From an uncultured Flavobacteriales bacterium (GTDB lineage Bacteria; Bacteroidota; Bacteroidia; Palsa-965): a DNA stretch of 19,121 nt. Position numbers and translations under genes: made by a program. Location of the stretch: positions 1 through 19,121 of the forward strand of contig CAMLEF010000044.1 in NCBI GenBank assembly GCA_946478675.1, in the 5' to 3' direction. The notes under the pieces were generated by a model, which was not told the origin of the DNA, ran no database searches, and saw only the letters and a program-made list of their open reading frames with translations. Below, in pieces: positions 6,976 to 13,826 of this stretch. Each line of letters starts with the position of its first letter. Position 1 is the first letter of the stretch.

Positions 6976-8181
6976 ATGCATCCACGTCTTCAGCATATCA
7001 TCACCGGCAATCGCTTCGCAGGATTGGAAATGGAATTGCTTCCGGCGGGTGTGCTAATGCGTTTGGTCGTGCTGAAGAAAACGGGAAAGAAAATCGCGGT
7101 TGAAAAAACAATTTCCATTGACGATCCCGCACAGTTGTCGTCGCAGCTTACGGCGGATGTGCCGCTGGCGTTGGTCATCACCGGCAAAGGCGTGTTGCAT
7201 CGCCGTGTGACGGTAGATCCTGCTGCCGATGAACGGACGTTGCTGTCGAAAGTTTTGCCGAATGCTGCCGCTAAAGAATTTTTTATCCAGCGTGCGCCAG
7301 CTGCCAATGACGATACGATGGTGGCGGTGATGCGAAGAGCGTTGCTGGAAGAAGAGCTGCAGAAGCTGCATGCACTTTCGGTACTGAGCTGTTCACTAGG
7401 ACCTTCGTTGCTGCTGAATATTCTTCCGTTGTGGGAAACGCATAACGGCATAATTGCAGGCGGCGCGCATCAAGTGTCGCTGGAAGAAAATGCGATCAGC
7501 GCGATCGGTTATGATGCGTCGCGCAACGTAGATGAAGAGCTGACGATCGGCGACGAGAAATTAGCAGCGGAGTATTTACCTGCGTTCGCTGCGGCGTTTC
7601 AGCAATTGCTGCCGGAGGAAAATCGCATCACGCTTTCCGATGAATGGTTCCTTCGTACGAAGGAAGATTTTCTCCAGCGAAAACTATTCAAGACCGGCAT
7701 CAAAGCGTTGCTGGTTTTTGTTTTGCTGTTGCTGCTGGGGAACTATTTCGCGTTCTCTCATTACTGGAATCAGAAGAGTGAATTGGAAACGCGGCTGCAA
7801 TCCGATGGTGGCGCTTTCACCGAAGTGTCGAAGCTCGAGCAGGAAGTGCAAACGAAACGCGATTTCCTCTCGCAGGCCGGGTTGCTTTCGCCGGCGCATT
7901 ATGCATTTTACGCAGATCAGCTGGCCGCTTCTTTGCCGCATGAGATCCGGTTGACGCAGCTCGATCTTGCGCCGAAATTAAAATTCGCAGAAGAAGACAC
8001 GATCGGTTTCCGCCCGGGGCGCATCGACATCGGCGGCAGTTGTTCGGAGAGCGTCGTGCTCAACAACTGGCTGCAACAGCTCAAGCAACAATCGTGGGTG
8101 AAGGCGGCGACGCTGCAATCCTATGTGCAGGACAAGTCCATGACACAGGGTGTTTTTCAAATCCAGCTCGAGATCGAATGA
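6976..8181 (+). CDS. GspL-like / PilM-PilN-like inner-membrane assembly protein
   Basis: This 401-residue bitopic protein has a cytoplasmic N-terminal part (1-235) with the alternating strand pattern expected of a divergent actin-like PilM/GspL domain, one transmembrane helix (about 240-260, GIKALLVFVLLLLLGNYFAF), a short coiled coil (about 264-298) and a periplasmic C-terminal domain (about 305-401) of the ferredoxin-like PilN/GspL type. In type II systems GspL links the ATPase to GspM. In type IV pili the same roles are split between PilM and PilN. Sequence similarity is low, so the call rests on architecture and on its place between the secretin gene and a PilO/GspM-like gene. Its TGA overlaps the next ATG (ATGA), implying translational coupling. 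Confidence 0.75.
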   Translation: MHPRLQHIITGNRFAGLEMELLPAGVLMRLVVLKKTGKKIAVEKTISIDDPAQLSSQLTADVPLALVITGKGVLHRRVTVDPAADERTLLSKVLPNAAAKEFFIQRAPAANDDTMVAVMRRALLEEELQKLHALSVLSCSLGPSLLLNILPLWETHNGIIAGGAHQVSLEENAISAIGYDASRNVDEELTIGDEKLAAEYLPAFAAAFQQLLPEENRITLSDEWFLRTKEDFLQRKLFKTGIKALLVFVLLLLLGNYFAFSHYWNQKSELETRLQSDGGAFTEVSKLEQEVQTKRDFLSQAGLLSPAHYAFYADQLAASLPHEIRLTQLDLAPKLKFAEEDTIGFRPGRIDIGGSCSESVVLNNWLQQLKQQSWVKAATLQSYVQDKSMTQGVFQIQLEIE

Positions 8182-8699
8182 AAACGCTGACCTGGAAAAA
8201 GAAAAACCGTTTGCTGCTGATTGGCGCGTTACTGCTGCTGTGGATCGTGTACGCGTTTGCATTGCGCAATACCATCGACGCGCGCTCGGAATGCCGCACG
8301 CTGCAGGCGAAGCTCGACAGTTCCGCCGGCGCTCCGCAGCGGTTGACGCAGCTGAAAGACGAGCTCGCCGCATTGGACGCGATCACGTGCGACTCCGGCA
8401 ATTCCGTGCATGAACAATTGCTCGGCGTCGTGACGAATTATTGCGGGCAGCACGGATTAACGCTCCGCGATTTTGCGCCGCCGATCCGTTACCGCAGCGA
8501 CGCGTGGACGGTGGAAACGCACCCGGTAACCGTCGAAGGGAATTACATTTCATTGCTGCAGCTCGTGCATCGTCTTGAGCAGGAGAAGAACGGCAAAGTA
8601 GTGTCCGTTGATTTTCATTCGAAGCGCGACAATAAAACGCAGGCGCTGGCTTTGCTGGTAACGATTTACGTTCAAAACATAATCCGCGAAAAATCATGA
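8178..8699 (+). CDS. PilO/GspM-like inner-membrane assembly protein
   Basis: The protein has 173 residues: a basic cytoplasmic start (MKTLTWKKKNR), one transmembrane helix (about 11-29), a coiled-coil stretch (about 33-65) and a small periplasmic domain (about 75-165) with a PilO-like pattern, including HPVTVEGNYISLLQLVHRLE. PilO/GspM proteins pair with PilN/GspL to align the inner-membrane platform with the secretin. The ATG at 8178 was chosen because it overlaps the preceding stop and sits at the start of a normal basic-hydrophobic N-terminus; the earlier in-frame start lies well inside the upstream gene. The stop again overlaps the next start (ATGA at 8696-8699). The family call is moderate and rests on architecture, the VEGNY-type motif and context. 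Confidence 0.78.
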   Translation: MKTLTWKKKNRLLLIGALLLLWIVYAFALRNTIDARSECRTLQAKLDSSAGAPQRLTQLKDELAALDAITCDSGNSVHEQLLGVVTNYCGQHGLTLRDFAPPIRYRSDAWTVETHPVTVEGNYISLLQLVHRLEQEKNGKVVSVDFHSKRDNKTQALALLVTIYVQNIIREKS

Positions 8700-9643
8700 G
8701 AACGATTTTACTCTTGCTTTGCCTGCTGCTGTTGTGGACCGGCTGCGACAAAGAATTCATCGAGACGGACCTCACCGGCAAAAGTCTCACCGTGCTCGCA
8801 CCCGCCGACAACGATACGGTCGCGACTACGACGCCGCTGTTCTGGTGGAATACGATCACCGGTGCGCGCAACTATCATCTTCAAATCGTTTATCCGGATT
8901 TCGCATCGCCGCAGCAATTGCTGTACGATACTGCGGTAGATGCCGATCGTTTTTATCCCACGCTTTCGCCCGGCAGAACCTACGCGTGGCGCATCCGCCC
9001 GGAGAACGGATCATCGGAAGGCAACTGGGTGACGCGCACGCTGACGATCGACAGCACGGTGAGCCTGGGTGCGCAAACGGTAGTGATCACGTCGCCCGCT
9101 TCGAATGGATTTGCGACGAACAACAGTACGATCCCGTTTGCCTGGAACAATCTCAGCGGCGCAACTTTTTATCGCGTCGACATCATTAACAATGCGACCA
9201 ACGCGAGCGTAGTTTCGACGACGGTGACGGTGAACAGTTTTTCGTACACGTTTGCGCAGGGCAGCTACACGTTCAACGTGCGCGGGGAGAATGGAACTTC
9301 GTTCACGCCGTGGAGCTCGCGTACGGTAACGATCGATCAGACCGCCCCGGTAACGCCCGTACTGGTGAGCCCGGCGAATAATGCATTCTACGCTTCGCCG
9401 CCCGCATCGCTCACGTTCGATTGGACGAGCGCGTCGGATGCGATCACCGATAGTCTTTACATCGCCACCGATTCCACGTTTGCCACCGGCATTCAATCCG
9501 CATCCTTGCTGAACGCATCGCAGGGAAATTATTCCTGGACCGGCGCGCAGGCCGCCACGATCTACTACTGGCGTGTACGCAGCTTCGACGCTGCCGGCAA
9601 CCGCAGCAACTACAGCACGACATTTAAATTCACCGTGAACTGA
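8696..9643 (+). CDS. Lipoprotein with three Fn3/Ig-like repeats, inside the assembly operon
   Basis: The protein has 315 residues, a lipoprotein signal peptide and a probable lipidated Cys17 (LLLLWTGCDKE). The -3 residue is Trp, a little off the usual lipobox. The residues after the Cys (DKE) are charged, which in Bacteroidota is compatible with surface export, though not proof of it. Three repeats of about 95-100 residues follow, starting near 32, 129 and 220. Each opens with a PA-x-N/S-G/D-type turn (APADNDTV, SPASNGFA, SPANNAFY) and a W-containing strand (FWWN, FAWN, FDWT), as in Fn3/Ig-like beta sandwiches. No standard type II secretion or type IV pilus subunit has this build. Because it overlaps its neighbours on both sides (ATGA before, TGATG after), it is probably a component: a secretin-associated lipoprotein or surface adhesin-like part. 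Confidence 0.82.
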   Translation: MRTILLLLCLLLLWTGCDKEFIETDLTGKSLTVLAPADNDTVATTTPLFWWNTITGARNYHLQIVYPDFASPQQLLYDTAVDADRFYPTLSPGRTYAWRIRPENGSSEGNWVTRTLTIDSTVSLGAQTVVITSPASNGFATNNSTIPFAWNNLSGATFYRVDIINNATNASVVSTTVTVNSFSYTFAQGSYTFNVRGENGTSFTPWSSRTVTIDQTAPVTPVLVSPANNAFYASPPASLTFDWTSASDAITDSLYIATDSTFATGIQSASLLNASQGNYSWTGAQAATIYYWRVRSFDAAGNRSNYSTTFKFTVN

Positions 9644-10131
9644 TGAAGGGAAAAGCGACCGCAAAACTTTTACTGCCGCTGGTGATCGCGATCTGGGCGA
9701 TGATCGGCTGGAAGGTGTATGCGGCGATGAACAAAGACGGTGATGCGAACAATGTTTCCTTTCATGCACCGGAAGTTGCCGCGCACGGAAAAGCGCTGCC
9801 GGATTCTGTCGTGCTGATCGCGAATTACCGCGATCCGTTTCTGGACAAGCCGGTGGAGGTGAAGCGGAATGCTTCGGCTGCTGCGCCGGCGGCTGTTGCC
9901 AAAGTGAAGGTTGAGATTCCTTCGAAGCCCATTGCAACCTGGCCGAAACTGGGGTATTACGGTTTAATAAAGCGGAACGGTGATGCGAAGACGGTGGGTT
10001 TTCTCAGCGTAGATGGCGAGAGCCATTTCGTGCAGAGCGGGACGGTGATCGGCGAAGTGAAGGTGCTGCGGATGTGGAAGGATTCGGTGGAGGTGGTGTG
10101 GGGGAAGGAGAGACGTGTGGTGGGGAAGTGA
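9643..10131 (+). CDS. GspC/PilP-like periplasmic connector
   Basis: This 162-residue protein has one N-terminal transmembrane helix (about 8-28), a flexible Ala/Pro/Lys-rich linker (about 75-95) and a small beta domain (about 98-160). The motif NYRDPFLDKP (61-70) is typical of PilP and GspC HR-domain proteins just before the folded part. These proteins bridge the inner-membrane PilNO/GspLM complex to the N0 domain of the secretin. The ATG is shared with the preceding stop (TGATG). It is the last gene of the run. Its 3' end is found a second time at 10796-10837 as a non-coding remnant. Confidence 0.78.
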   Translation: MKGKATAKLLLPLVIAIWAMIGWKVYAAMNKDGDANNVSFHAPEVAAHGKALPDSVVLIANYRDPFLDKPVEVKRNASAAAPAAVAKVKVEIPSKPIATWPKLGYYGLIKRNGDAKTVGFLSVDGESHFVQSGTVIGEVKVLRMWKDSVEVVWGKERRVVGK

Positions 10132-10140
10132 AGATTTATG
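10092..10140 (+). repeat. 3' end of GspC/PilP-like gene, duplicated at 10796-10837 (copy 1)
   Basis: This is the intact coding copy. Its front block, GGTGGTGTGGGGGAAGGAG, differs from the second copy by one missing G. The block around the stop codon, GGGGAAGTGAAGATTTATG at 10122-10140, matches GGGGAAGTGACGGTTTATG at 10819-10837 in 17 of 19 positions. The second copy also lacks some bases in between. Confidence 0.65.
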
Positions 10141-10178
10141 ATTCCGTTGAGCTTAGCGACAAGATTGTTTTCTCGTTG

Positions 10179-10778
10179 TCAATGTTCTTTTGAAACAGAA
10201 TCCAGATAAGGAAGAACAGTTTTTCCGTTGTGAAGGTTGTACCGTTCGTTGATTTTGTCGATCAGGGCTTCTTTCAATTTTTTGTCACTGATTTTCTTGT
10301 AAAAGCTATAGTCTATTACATAGACATTTTCAGGATTTTTAGAGTAAAGAACACCCGGCTTTCTCACCATATAACCGTAATTGAAGAAGGTGTTTGATTT
10401 GCTGTTGATGAAGATTTTCTGATGAGCGATGGGCATGGCGTTAATCACAAAATCAGGAGAATCGATCTGCGTTCGGACGTATTCATCAACGATAACGATT
10501 TCATTTCTTGAATTCAGCTCGTAAGATTTGAAGTTTCCAAATTGAAAGCTGAAATTCCAGCTTCTTATTTCCGGATAGTTTGCAAAACGCATGATCAGCG
10601 AGTCTCCTTTGATCGTGTAATAGAGAAGTGTGTCATTCAAATGCGGCAGGGTATCGACATACTTATTGAAGGCACGGTCTACTTCATCTTGCCTGGGAGG
10701 ATTGCCGCAGGAAAGAAGAAAAGCAGATGTGATACAAAGGATGCTAAATAACCTGGTTGCGACGGCGAATCTCATCAT
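10179..10778 (-). CDS. Hypothetical lipoprotein in A/T-rich insert
   Basis: The protein has 199 residues with a lipoprotein signal peptide and a clear lipobox (AFLLSCGN, Cys24). The mature part is charged, with regular short strands and no motif I recognise, so no function is claimed. It is encoded on the minus strand, convergent with the GspC/PilP-like gene (47 nt between the two ends), and is visibly richer in A/T than the secretion genes. Two adjacent ATG codons (10778 and 10775) can serve as start; both give a proper signal peptide. No TAnnTTTG box is seen upstream, where the sequence is instead the duplicated 3' end of the GspC/PilP-like gene. This suggests the gene arrived, or was copied, as part of a small insertion. 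Confidence 0.8.
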   Translation of the reverse strand: MMRFAVATRLFSILCITSAFLLSCGNPPRQDEVDRAFNKYVDTLPHLNDTLLYYTIKGDSLIMRFANYPEIRSWNFSFQFGNFKSYELNSRNEIVIVDEYVRTQIDSPDFVINAMPIAHQKIFINSKSNTFFNYGYMVRKPGVLYSKNPENVYVIDYSFYKKISDKKLKEALIDKINERYNLHNGKTVLPYLDSVSKEH

Positions 10779-10795
10779 TAATGAATGTTTGAGTG

Positions 10796-10837
10796 GGTGG
10801 TGTGGGGAAGGAGCGGAAGGGGAAGTGACGGTTTATG
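10796..10837 (+). repeat. Remnant duplicate of the GspC/PilP-like gene 3' end (copy 2)
   Basis: This non-coding copy of 10092-10140 has a one-base deletion in the G run and a few missing bases, so the frame is broken, but the stop-codon region is preserved. Together the two copies bracket the lipoprotein gene at 10179-10778 as imperfect direct repeats. Confidence 0.6.
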
Positions 10838-10888
10838 GAATGGGGACGCTCCATCTACCATCATTCTAAAAAGATATAAATAACACGA

Positions 10889-11296
10889 CTAAAAAACATA
10901 CATATCGAAGTTGATTTCCAGTTTTAGCTCACTGCATATTGAAAGAAAATTTTTAGAGAAAGATAGCCCTGGCGTTTGCCCATCGTGCATTTTCAATACA
11001 AAGTTTAATGCAGCTGTTGCATGAAGTGTTTTGCAGCTATTCGTAATGACCTCTTTCTTGCTTGTCAGAAATTCTGTAAGCCGCACTATGATATCGTTCA
11101 GGATAAGATCTTCTGACTCTATTATTGTGAGAGATACATAATTCTTATTGAGTTTGAAAGTGTTGGCCGGCGTATCGTTAAATGTGATCAGCGTATTATA
11201 AGGCAATCCAAGATTTGAAGAGACTAATGAAAAGTCTATTGGCTGCTCTTCTTCATTTGAAAACGATAAACTAATTTTTGTTTTTACAGTGCTCAT
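10889..11296 (-). CDS. DUF4279-like protein
   Basis: A cytoplasmic protein of 135 residues without signal peptide or membrane segment. The C-terminal third (ALNFVLKMHDGQTPGLSFSK to the end, LEINFDMYVF) resembles the conserved end of DUF4279 proteins: a strand, a PG-x-S-x-S turn, a helix and a closing D-x-Y strand. The N-terminal strand before a short helix also suits that family. The function of DUF4279 is not established; members are often found alone in variable regions, including near toxin-immunity loci, but no toxin gene is seen here. It lies alone on the minus strand between two lipoprotein genes, in A/T-rich DNA. Confidence 0.65.
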   Translation of the reverse strand: MSTVKTKISLSFSNEEEQPIDFSLVSSNLGLPYNTLITFNDTPANTFKLNKNYVSLTIIESEDLILNDIIVRLTEFLTSKKEVITNSCKTLHATAALNFVLKMHDGQTPGLSFSKNFLSICSELKLEINFDMYVF

Positions 11297-11371
11297 CTTG
11301 CAAAGTATGTAACTAAGATATTAAATCTGTTTTGGAGCAGATGCAGTTGCAGTTTCAATTAAGCTGCTGGT

Positions 11372-11452
11372 CGGGCTTTCCGCTGCAAGTCCTCGCTTTG
11401 CTTTACACACTAAAGGCTCGCACACGCTCCGGGCTTTTCGCTGCAATCCCGG
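11372..11452. repeat. G/C-rich intergenic repeat with internal direct repeat
   Basis: CGGGCTTTCCGCTGCAAGTC at 11372-11391 recurs as CGGGCTTTTCGCTGCAATCC at 11430-11449, 58 nt later. The second copy is enclosed by CCGGG/CCCGG (11429-11433 and 11448-11452), giving a short stem. This G/C-rich block stands out in the A/T-rich insert and resembles a family of dispersed intergenic elements known in Bacteroidota. Confidence 0.55.
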
Positions 11453-11474
11453 CTAGTTGGGAAACGCTCTTGGA

Positions 11475-12194
11475 TTATTTAGTTGAAACGCTATCCAACT
11501 CGCGAAAATGTCGTGTCAATGAATCACACACGGGATAAGGTCTTTCCTTCACAACTTTATCGCACATCATCCTTAGTTTTTCTATGTCATTGCAACTCGA
11601 AATGTTTTTATTTGACCTGCAATCAGCAAACAGTTGACTGAAACAGGTGTCTCCAGAGGAGAAAATTGTGTCTGATTCGAACGTTTTAAGCACTAAAAAC
11701 ATTTCTCTGAATTCTTTACAGGAAAAATGCGTTGTGATGTATTTGATTTCCTGAACGACTTTTGGGGCATCTGGGAACTGCTTATGCATGTCTGCGACTT
11801 GTTCAGCAGTATAAGGTGCCAAATATTGAAAGTCACCATGTTCATAATCAAGCGCCCGATGTAAATACAAGGTATAGCCGTTAGAGTCTACATAATTCCT
11901 CCATTTGTCATTGGAGGATAGCGACAAGATGAACGCCAGGTTTTTAAAATTCCATTCTTCATCACAGCCAATATTTAAACTATCAATTATGATCCGAACA
12001 TGTATAGCCTGCTCTTCAATGATGATGTCCTGGACGTTGTCAATAGTTTTTAAATAACGAACAAATTCTTGGCGGGTATTGTGGTCAATGGGCGCCGGCC
12101 CGCTACAGCCAGGAATGAAGAACGTGAGGATAAAAATTCCGATGATGATTCCGCCAACAGGAAGTTGGAATAAAATAGTGTTGAATATTCTCAT
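11475..12194 (-). CDS. Hypothetical lipoprotein downstream of mnmE
   Basis: The protein has 239 residues, beginning with a long hydrophobic signal sequence and a probable lipidated Cys30 (LTFFIPGCSGP). The mature part contains several cysteines (for example NIGCDEEW, CSKEF-like FSCKEF, DTCFSQLFADC, SSCND), which could form disulfides in the periplasm. I recognise no family. The ATG at 12194 was chosen because it starts the signal peptide and is preceded by a G-rich run (GGGGG); an earlier in-frame start at 12236 would overlap mnmE. It lies 16 nt after the mnmE stop on the same strand and may be read from the mnmE promoter, although it is more A/T-rich than mnmE and belongs in character to the accessory block. 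Confidence 0.82.
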   Translation of the reverse strand: MRIFNTILFQLPVGGIIIGIFILTFFIPGCSGPAPIDHNTRQEFVRYLKTIDNVQDIIIEEQAIHVRIIIDSLNIGCDEEWNFKNLAFILSLSSNDKWRNYVDSNGYTLYLHRALDYEHGDFQYLAPYTAEQVADMHKQFPDAPKVVQEIKYITTHFSCKEFREMFLVLKTFESDTIFSSGDTCFSQLFADCRSNKNISSCNDIEKLRMMCDKVVKERPYPVCDSLTRHFRELDSVSTK

Positions 12195-12210
12195 CCCCCG
12201 CTGTTCTTGC

Positions 12211-13602
12211 CTACTTCCCGATACAAAACTTCCCAAAAATATTCCCCAGCAAATCCTCCGTCGTGATCTCGCCCGTAATTTCCCCGAGGTAATGCAGCGC
12301 CTGGCGGATATCCTGCGCCAGGAAATCGCCCGTTACGCCGTTGTTCAGTCCGTCGATCGTGCGCTGGATGGCGCCGGCGGTGTGGCGTAGCGCTTCCACG
12401 TGACGCGCGTTGGTGACGATCGTTTCGGTGACATTTACCGTGCGGCTGTCGAAGAGGCTGACGAGCTTCGCTTTCAAATCGTCGATGAAGAGGCGCTCTT
12501 TGGCAGAGAGGAACAGCACTTCGAACGCGGAAAATTCCTGTTGGATCTCGTTGATGTCTTTTTTGTCGACTTTGTTGCCGACGATCAGCAGCTGCGAGCC
12601 CTGGATGTTTTTCTTCAGCTCGTCCAGCGCCAGCTGCAGCTCACGGCTCGTCATCTCGCGCACGTCGAAGAGGTAAATGACGATCGCCGATTGCCGCACT
12701 TTTTCCAGCGAGCGGGAAACGCCGATGGATTCGATCACGTCGGTCGTGTCGCGCAATCCGGCGGTGTCGATGAAACGGAAGAGGATGCCGTCGATGGTGA
12801 TCTCGTCTTCGATCGTGTCGCGCGTGGTGCCGGGAATTTCGGAAACGATCGCGCGTTCTTCTTCGAGCAGCGCATTCAGCAGTGTGCTTTTGCCGGCGTT
12901 CGGTTTGCCGACGATCGCCACGGGAATGCCGTTCTTGATCACGTTGCCGACTTCGAACGAATCGACGAGTCGCTGCACGAGTCGCTGGATCGTGTAGAGC
13001 AGTTTTTTCAGGTCGTCGCGGTTGGCGAATTCGACGTCTTCTTCGGAGAAATCCAGCTCGAGCTCCACCAGCGACGCGAAGTTCAGCAGGTGATCGCGCA
13101 ACACTTTGATGCGGGACGAAAATCCGCCGCGCATCTGTTCCATCGCCACCTGGTGCGAAGCGGCCGACTGCGACGCGATGAGATCGGCGATCGCTTCCGC
13201 CTGCGAGAGGTCGAATTTCCCGTTGAGGAATGCGCGCAATGTAAATTCTCCCGGCTGTGCGATCCGCGCGCCGTGACGCACGAGCAGTTGAATGAGCTGC
13301 TGCTGCACGAAAATCGATCCGTGGCAGGAGATCTCGATGACGTCTTCGCCGGTGAACGATTTCGGATTTTTGAAAACAGTAACGAGCACTTCGTCGAGAA
13401 TGATGTCGCCTTCCATGATCACGCCGAAATGAGCGGTATGGGAAGCAACAGCCGACAGATTTTTCGGTTTGCCGTTTTTGCCGCGGAAAATACTTTCTAC
13501 AATAGAAAAAGCATTCTTCCCCGATAAACGGACAACGGCGATTGCCGCCACACCATGAGCCGTAGCCAGCGCAACGATCGTATCCTCGCGGTTAATGTGC
13601 AT
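12211..13602 (-). CDS. mnmE: tRNA modification GTPase MnmE (TrmE)
   Basis: The 463-residue MnmE works with MnmG to install the (carboxymethyl)aminomethyl group on U34 of certain tRNAs. The N-terminal tetrahydrofolate-binding domain (about 1-118) starts with the typical DTIVALATAHGVAAIAVVRL (7-26). The helical domain contains an inserted G domain with G1 GKPNAGKST (232-240), the GTTRDT loop (258-263), G3 DTAG (279-282), G4 NKVD (343-346) and G5 SAK (366-368). The C-terminus ends in the family's C-I-G-K motif, with Cys460. All functional motifs are present and the length is normal. The gene diverges from the rhomboid gene across a repeat-rich spacer. Confidence 0.98.
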   Translation of the reverse strand: MHINREDTIVALATAHGVAAIAVVRLSGKNAFSIVESIFRGKNGKPKNLSAVASHTAHFGVIMEGDIILDEVLVTVFKNPKSFTGEDVIEISCHGSIFVQQQLIQLLVRHGARIAQPGEFTLRAFLNGKFDLSQAEAIADLIASQSAASHQVAMEQMRGGFSSRIKVLRDHLLNFASLVELELDFSEEDVEFANRDDLKKLLYTIQRLVQRLVDSFEVGNVIKNGIPVAIVGKPNAGKSTLLNALLEEERAIVSEIPGTTRDTIEDEITIDGILFRFIDTAGLRDTTDVIESIGVSRSLEKVRQSAIVIYLFDVREMTSRELQLALDELKKNIQGSQLLIVGNKVDKKDINEIQQEFSAFEVLFLSAKERLFIDDLKAKLVSLFDSRTVNVTETIVTNARHVEALRHTAGAIQRTIDGLNNGVTGDFLAQDIRQALHYLGEITGEITTEDLLGNIFGKFCIGK

Positions 13603-13609
13603 AGGCTAA

Positions 13610-13617
13610 CGAAGGTA
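13610..13617 (-). promoter_or_regulatory. Candidate -7 box for mnmE
   Basis: The minus strand reads TACCTTCG, one mismatch to TAnnTTTG, with 7 nt between it and the ATG. Initiation from it would give an almost leaderless mRNA. No convincing TTG lies at the right distance upstream, where the TCGGTCAT repeats begin. Confidence 0.3.
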
Positions 13618-13623
13618 GGAAAT

Positions 13624-13672
13624 TCGGTCGGTCGGGCATTCGGTCAATCGGTCATTCGGTCGTCGGTCATTC
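13624..13672. repeat. Short tandem TCGGTCAT-type repeat
   Basis: Five to six imperfect units of about 7-10 nt around TCGGTCAT/TCGGTCAA lie head to tail between the divergent mnmE and rhomboid genes. Confidence 0.7.
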
Positions 13673-13680
13673 CAACCTCC

Positions 13681-13783
13681 AACTTTGAACTTTAAACTTT
13701 GAACTCCTGACTCCGAACTCCTGACTCCGAACTCCCGACTCCAAACTCCCGACTCCGAACTCCCGACTCTAAACTCCCGACTC
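13681..13783. repeat. AACTTTG repeats followed by a six-unit 14-nt tandem array
   Basis: 13681-13704 consists of AACTTTGAACTTTAAACTTT and GAAC. From 13701 six units of about 14 nt follow: GAACTCCTGACTCC twice, GAACTCCCGACTCC, AAACTCCCGACTCC, GAACTCCCGACTCT and a 13-nt AAACTCCCGACTC. Unit variants differ only at a few positions, which suggests recent slippage. The array sits just upstream of the rhomboid promoter region. Confidence 0.9.
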
Positions 13784-13801
13784 AAACTACTCCCGAAACC
13801 G

Positions 13802-13809
13802 TAACTTCG
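13802..13809 (+). promoter_or_regulatory. Candidate -7 box for the rhomboid gene
   Basis: TAACTTCG is one mismatch from TAnnTTTG and lies 17 nt before the ATG at 13827. No TTG is seen upstream, because the 14-nt array occupies that position. Confidence 0.3.
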
Positions 13810-13826
13810 TAGCGTAAAACAGCCGT

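Noticed and set aside
10889..11296. Immunity protein of a toxin-immunity pair
   Set aside because: Some small proteins of this type neighbour toxins, but no toxin domain or polymorphic-toxin gene is present on either side.
10132..12194. Insertion sequence or transposon
   Set aside because: No transposase, resolvase or integrase frame and no terminal inverted repeats were found; only imperfect direct repeats around the first lipoprotein gene.
12400..13527. Plus-strand open frame of 375 codons opposite mnmE
   Set aside because: It is wholly antisense to mnmE, low-complexity and Phe/Asp/Glu/Arg-rich; a shadow frame.
13681..13783. CRISPR-like array
   Set aside because: Units of 14 nt are directly adjacent with no spacers and no cas genes are nearby; it is a simple tandem repeat.
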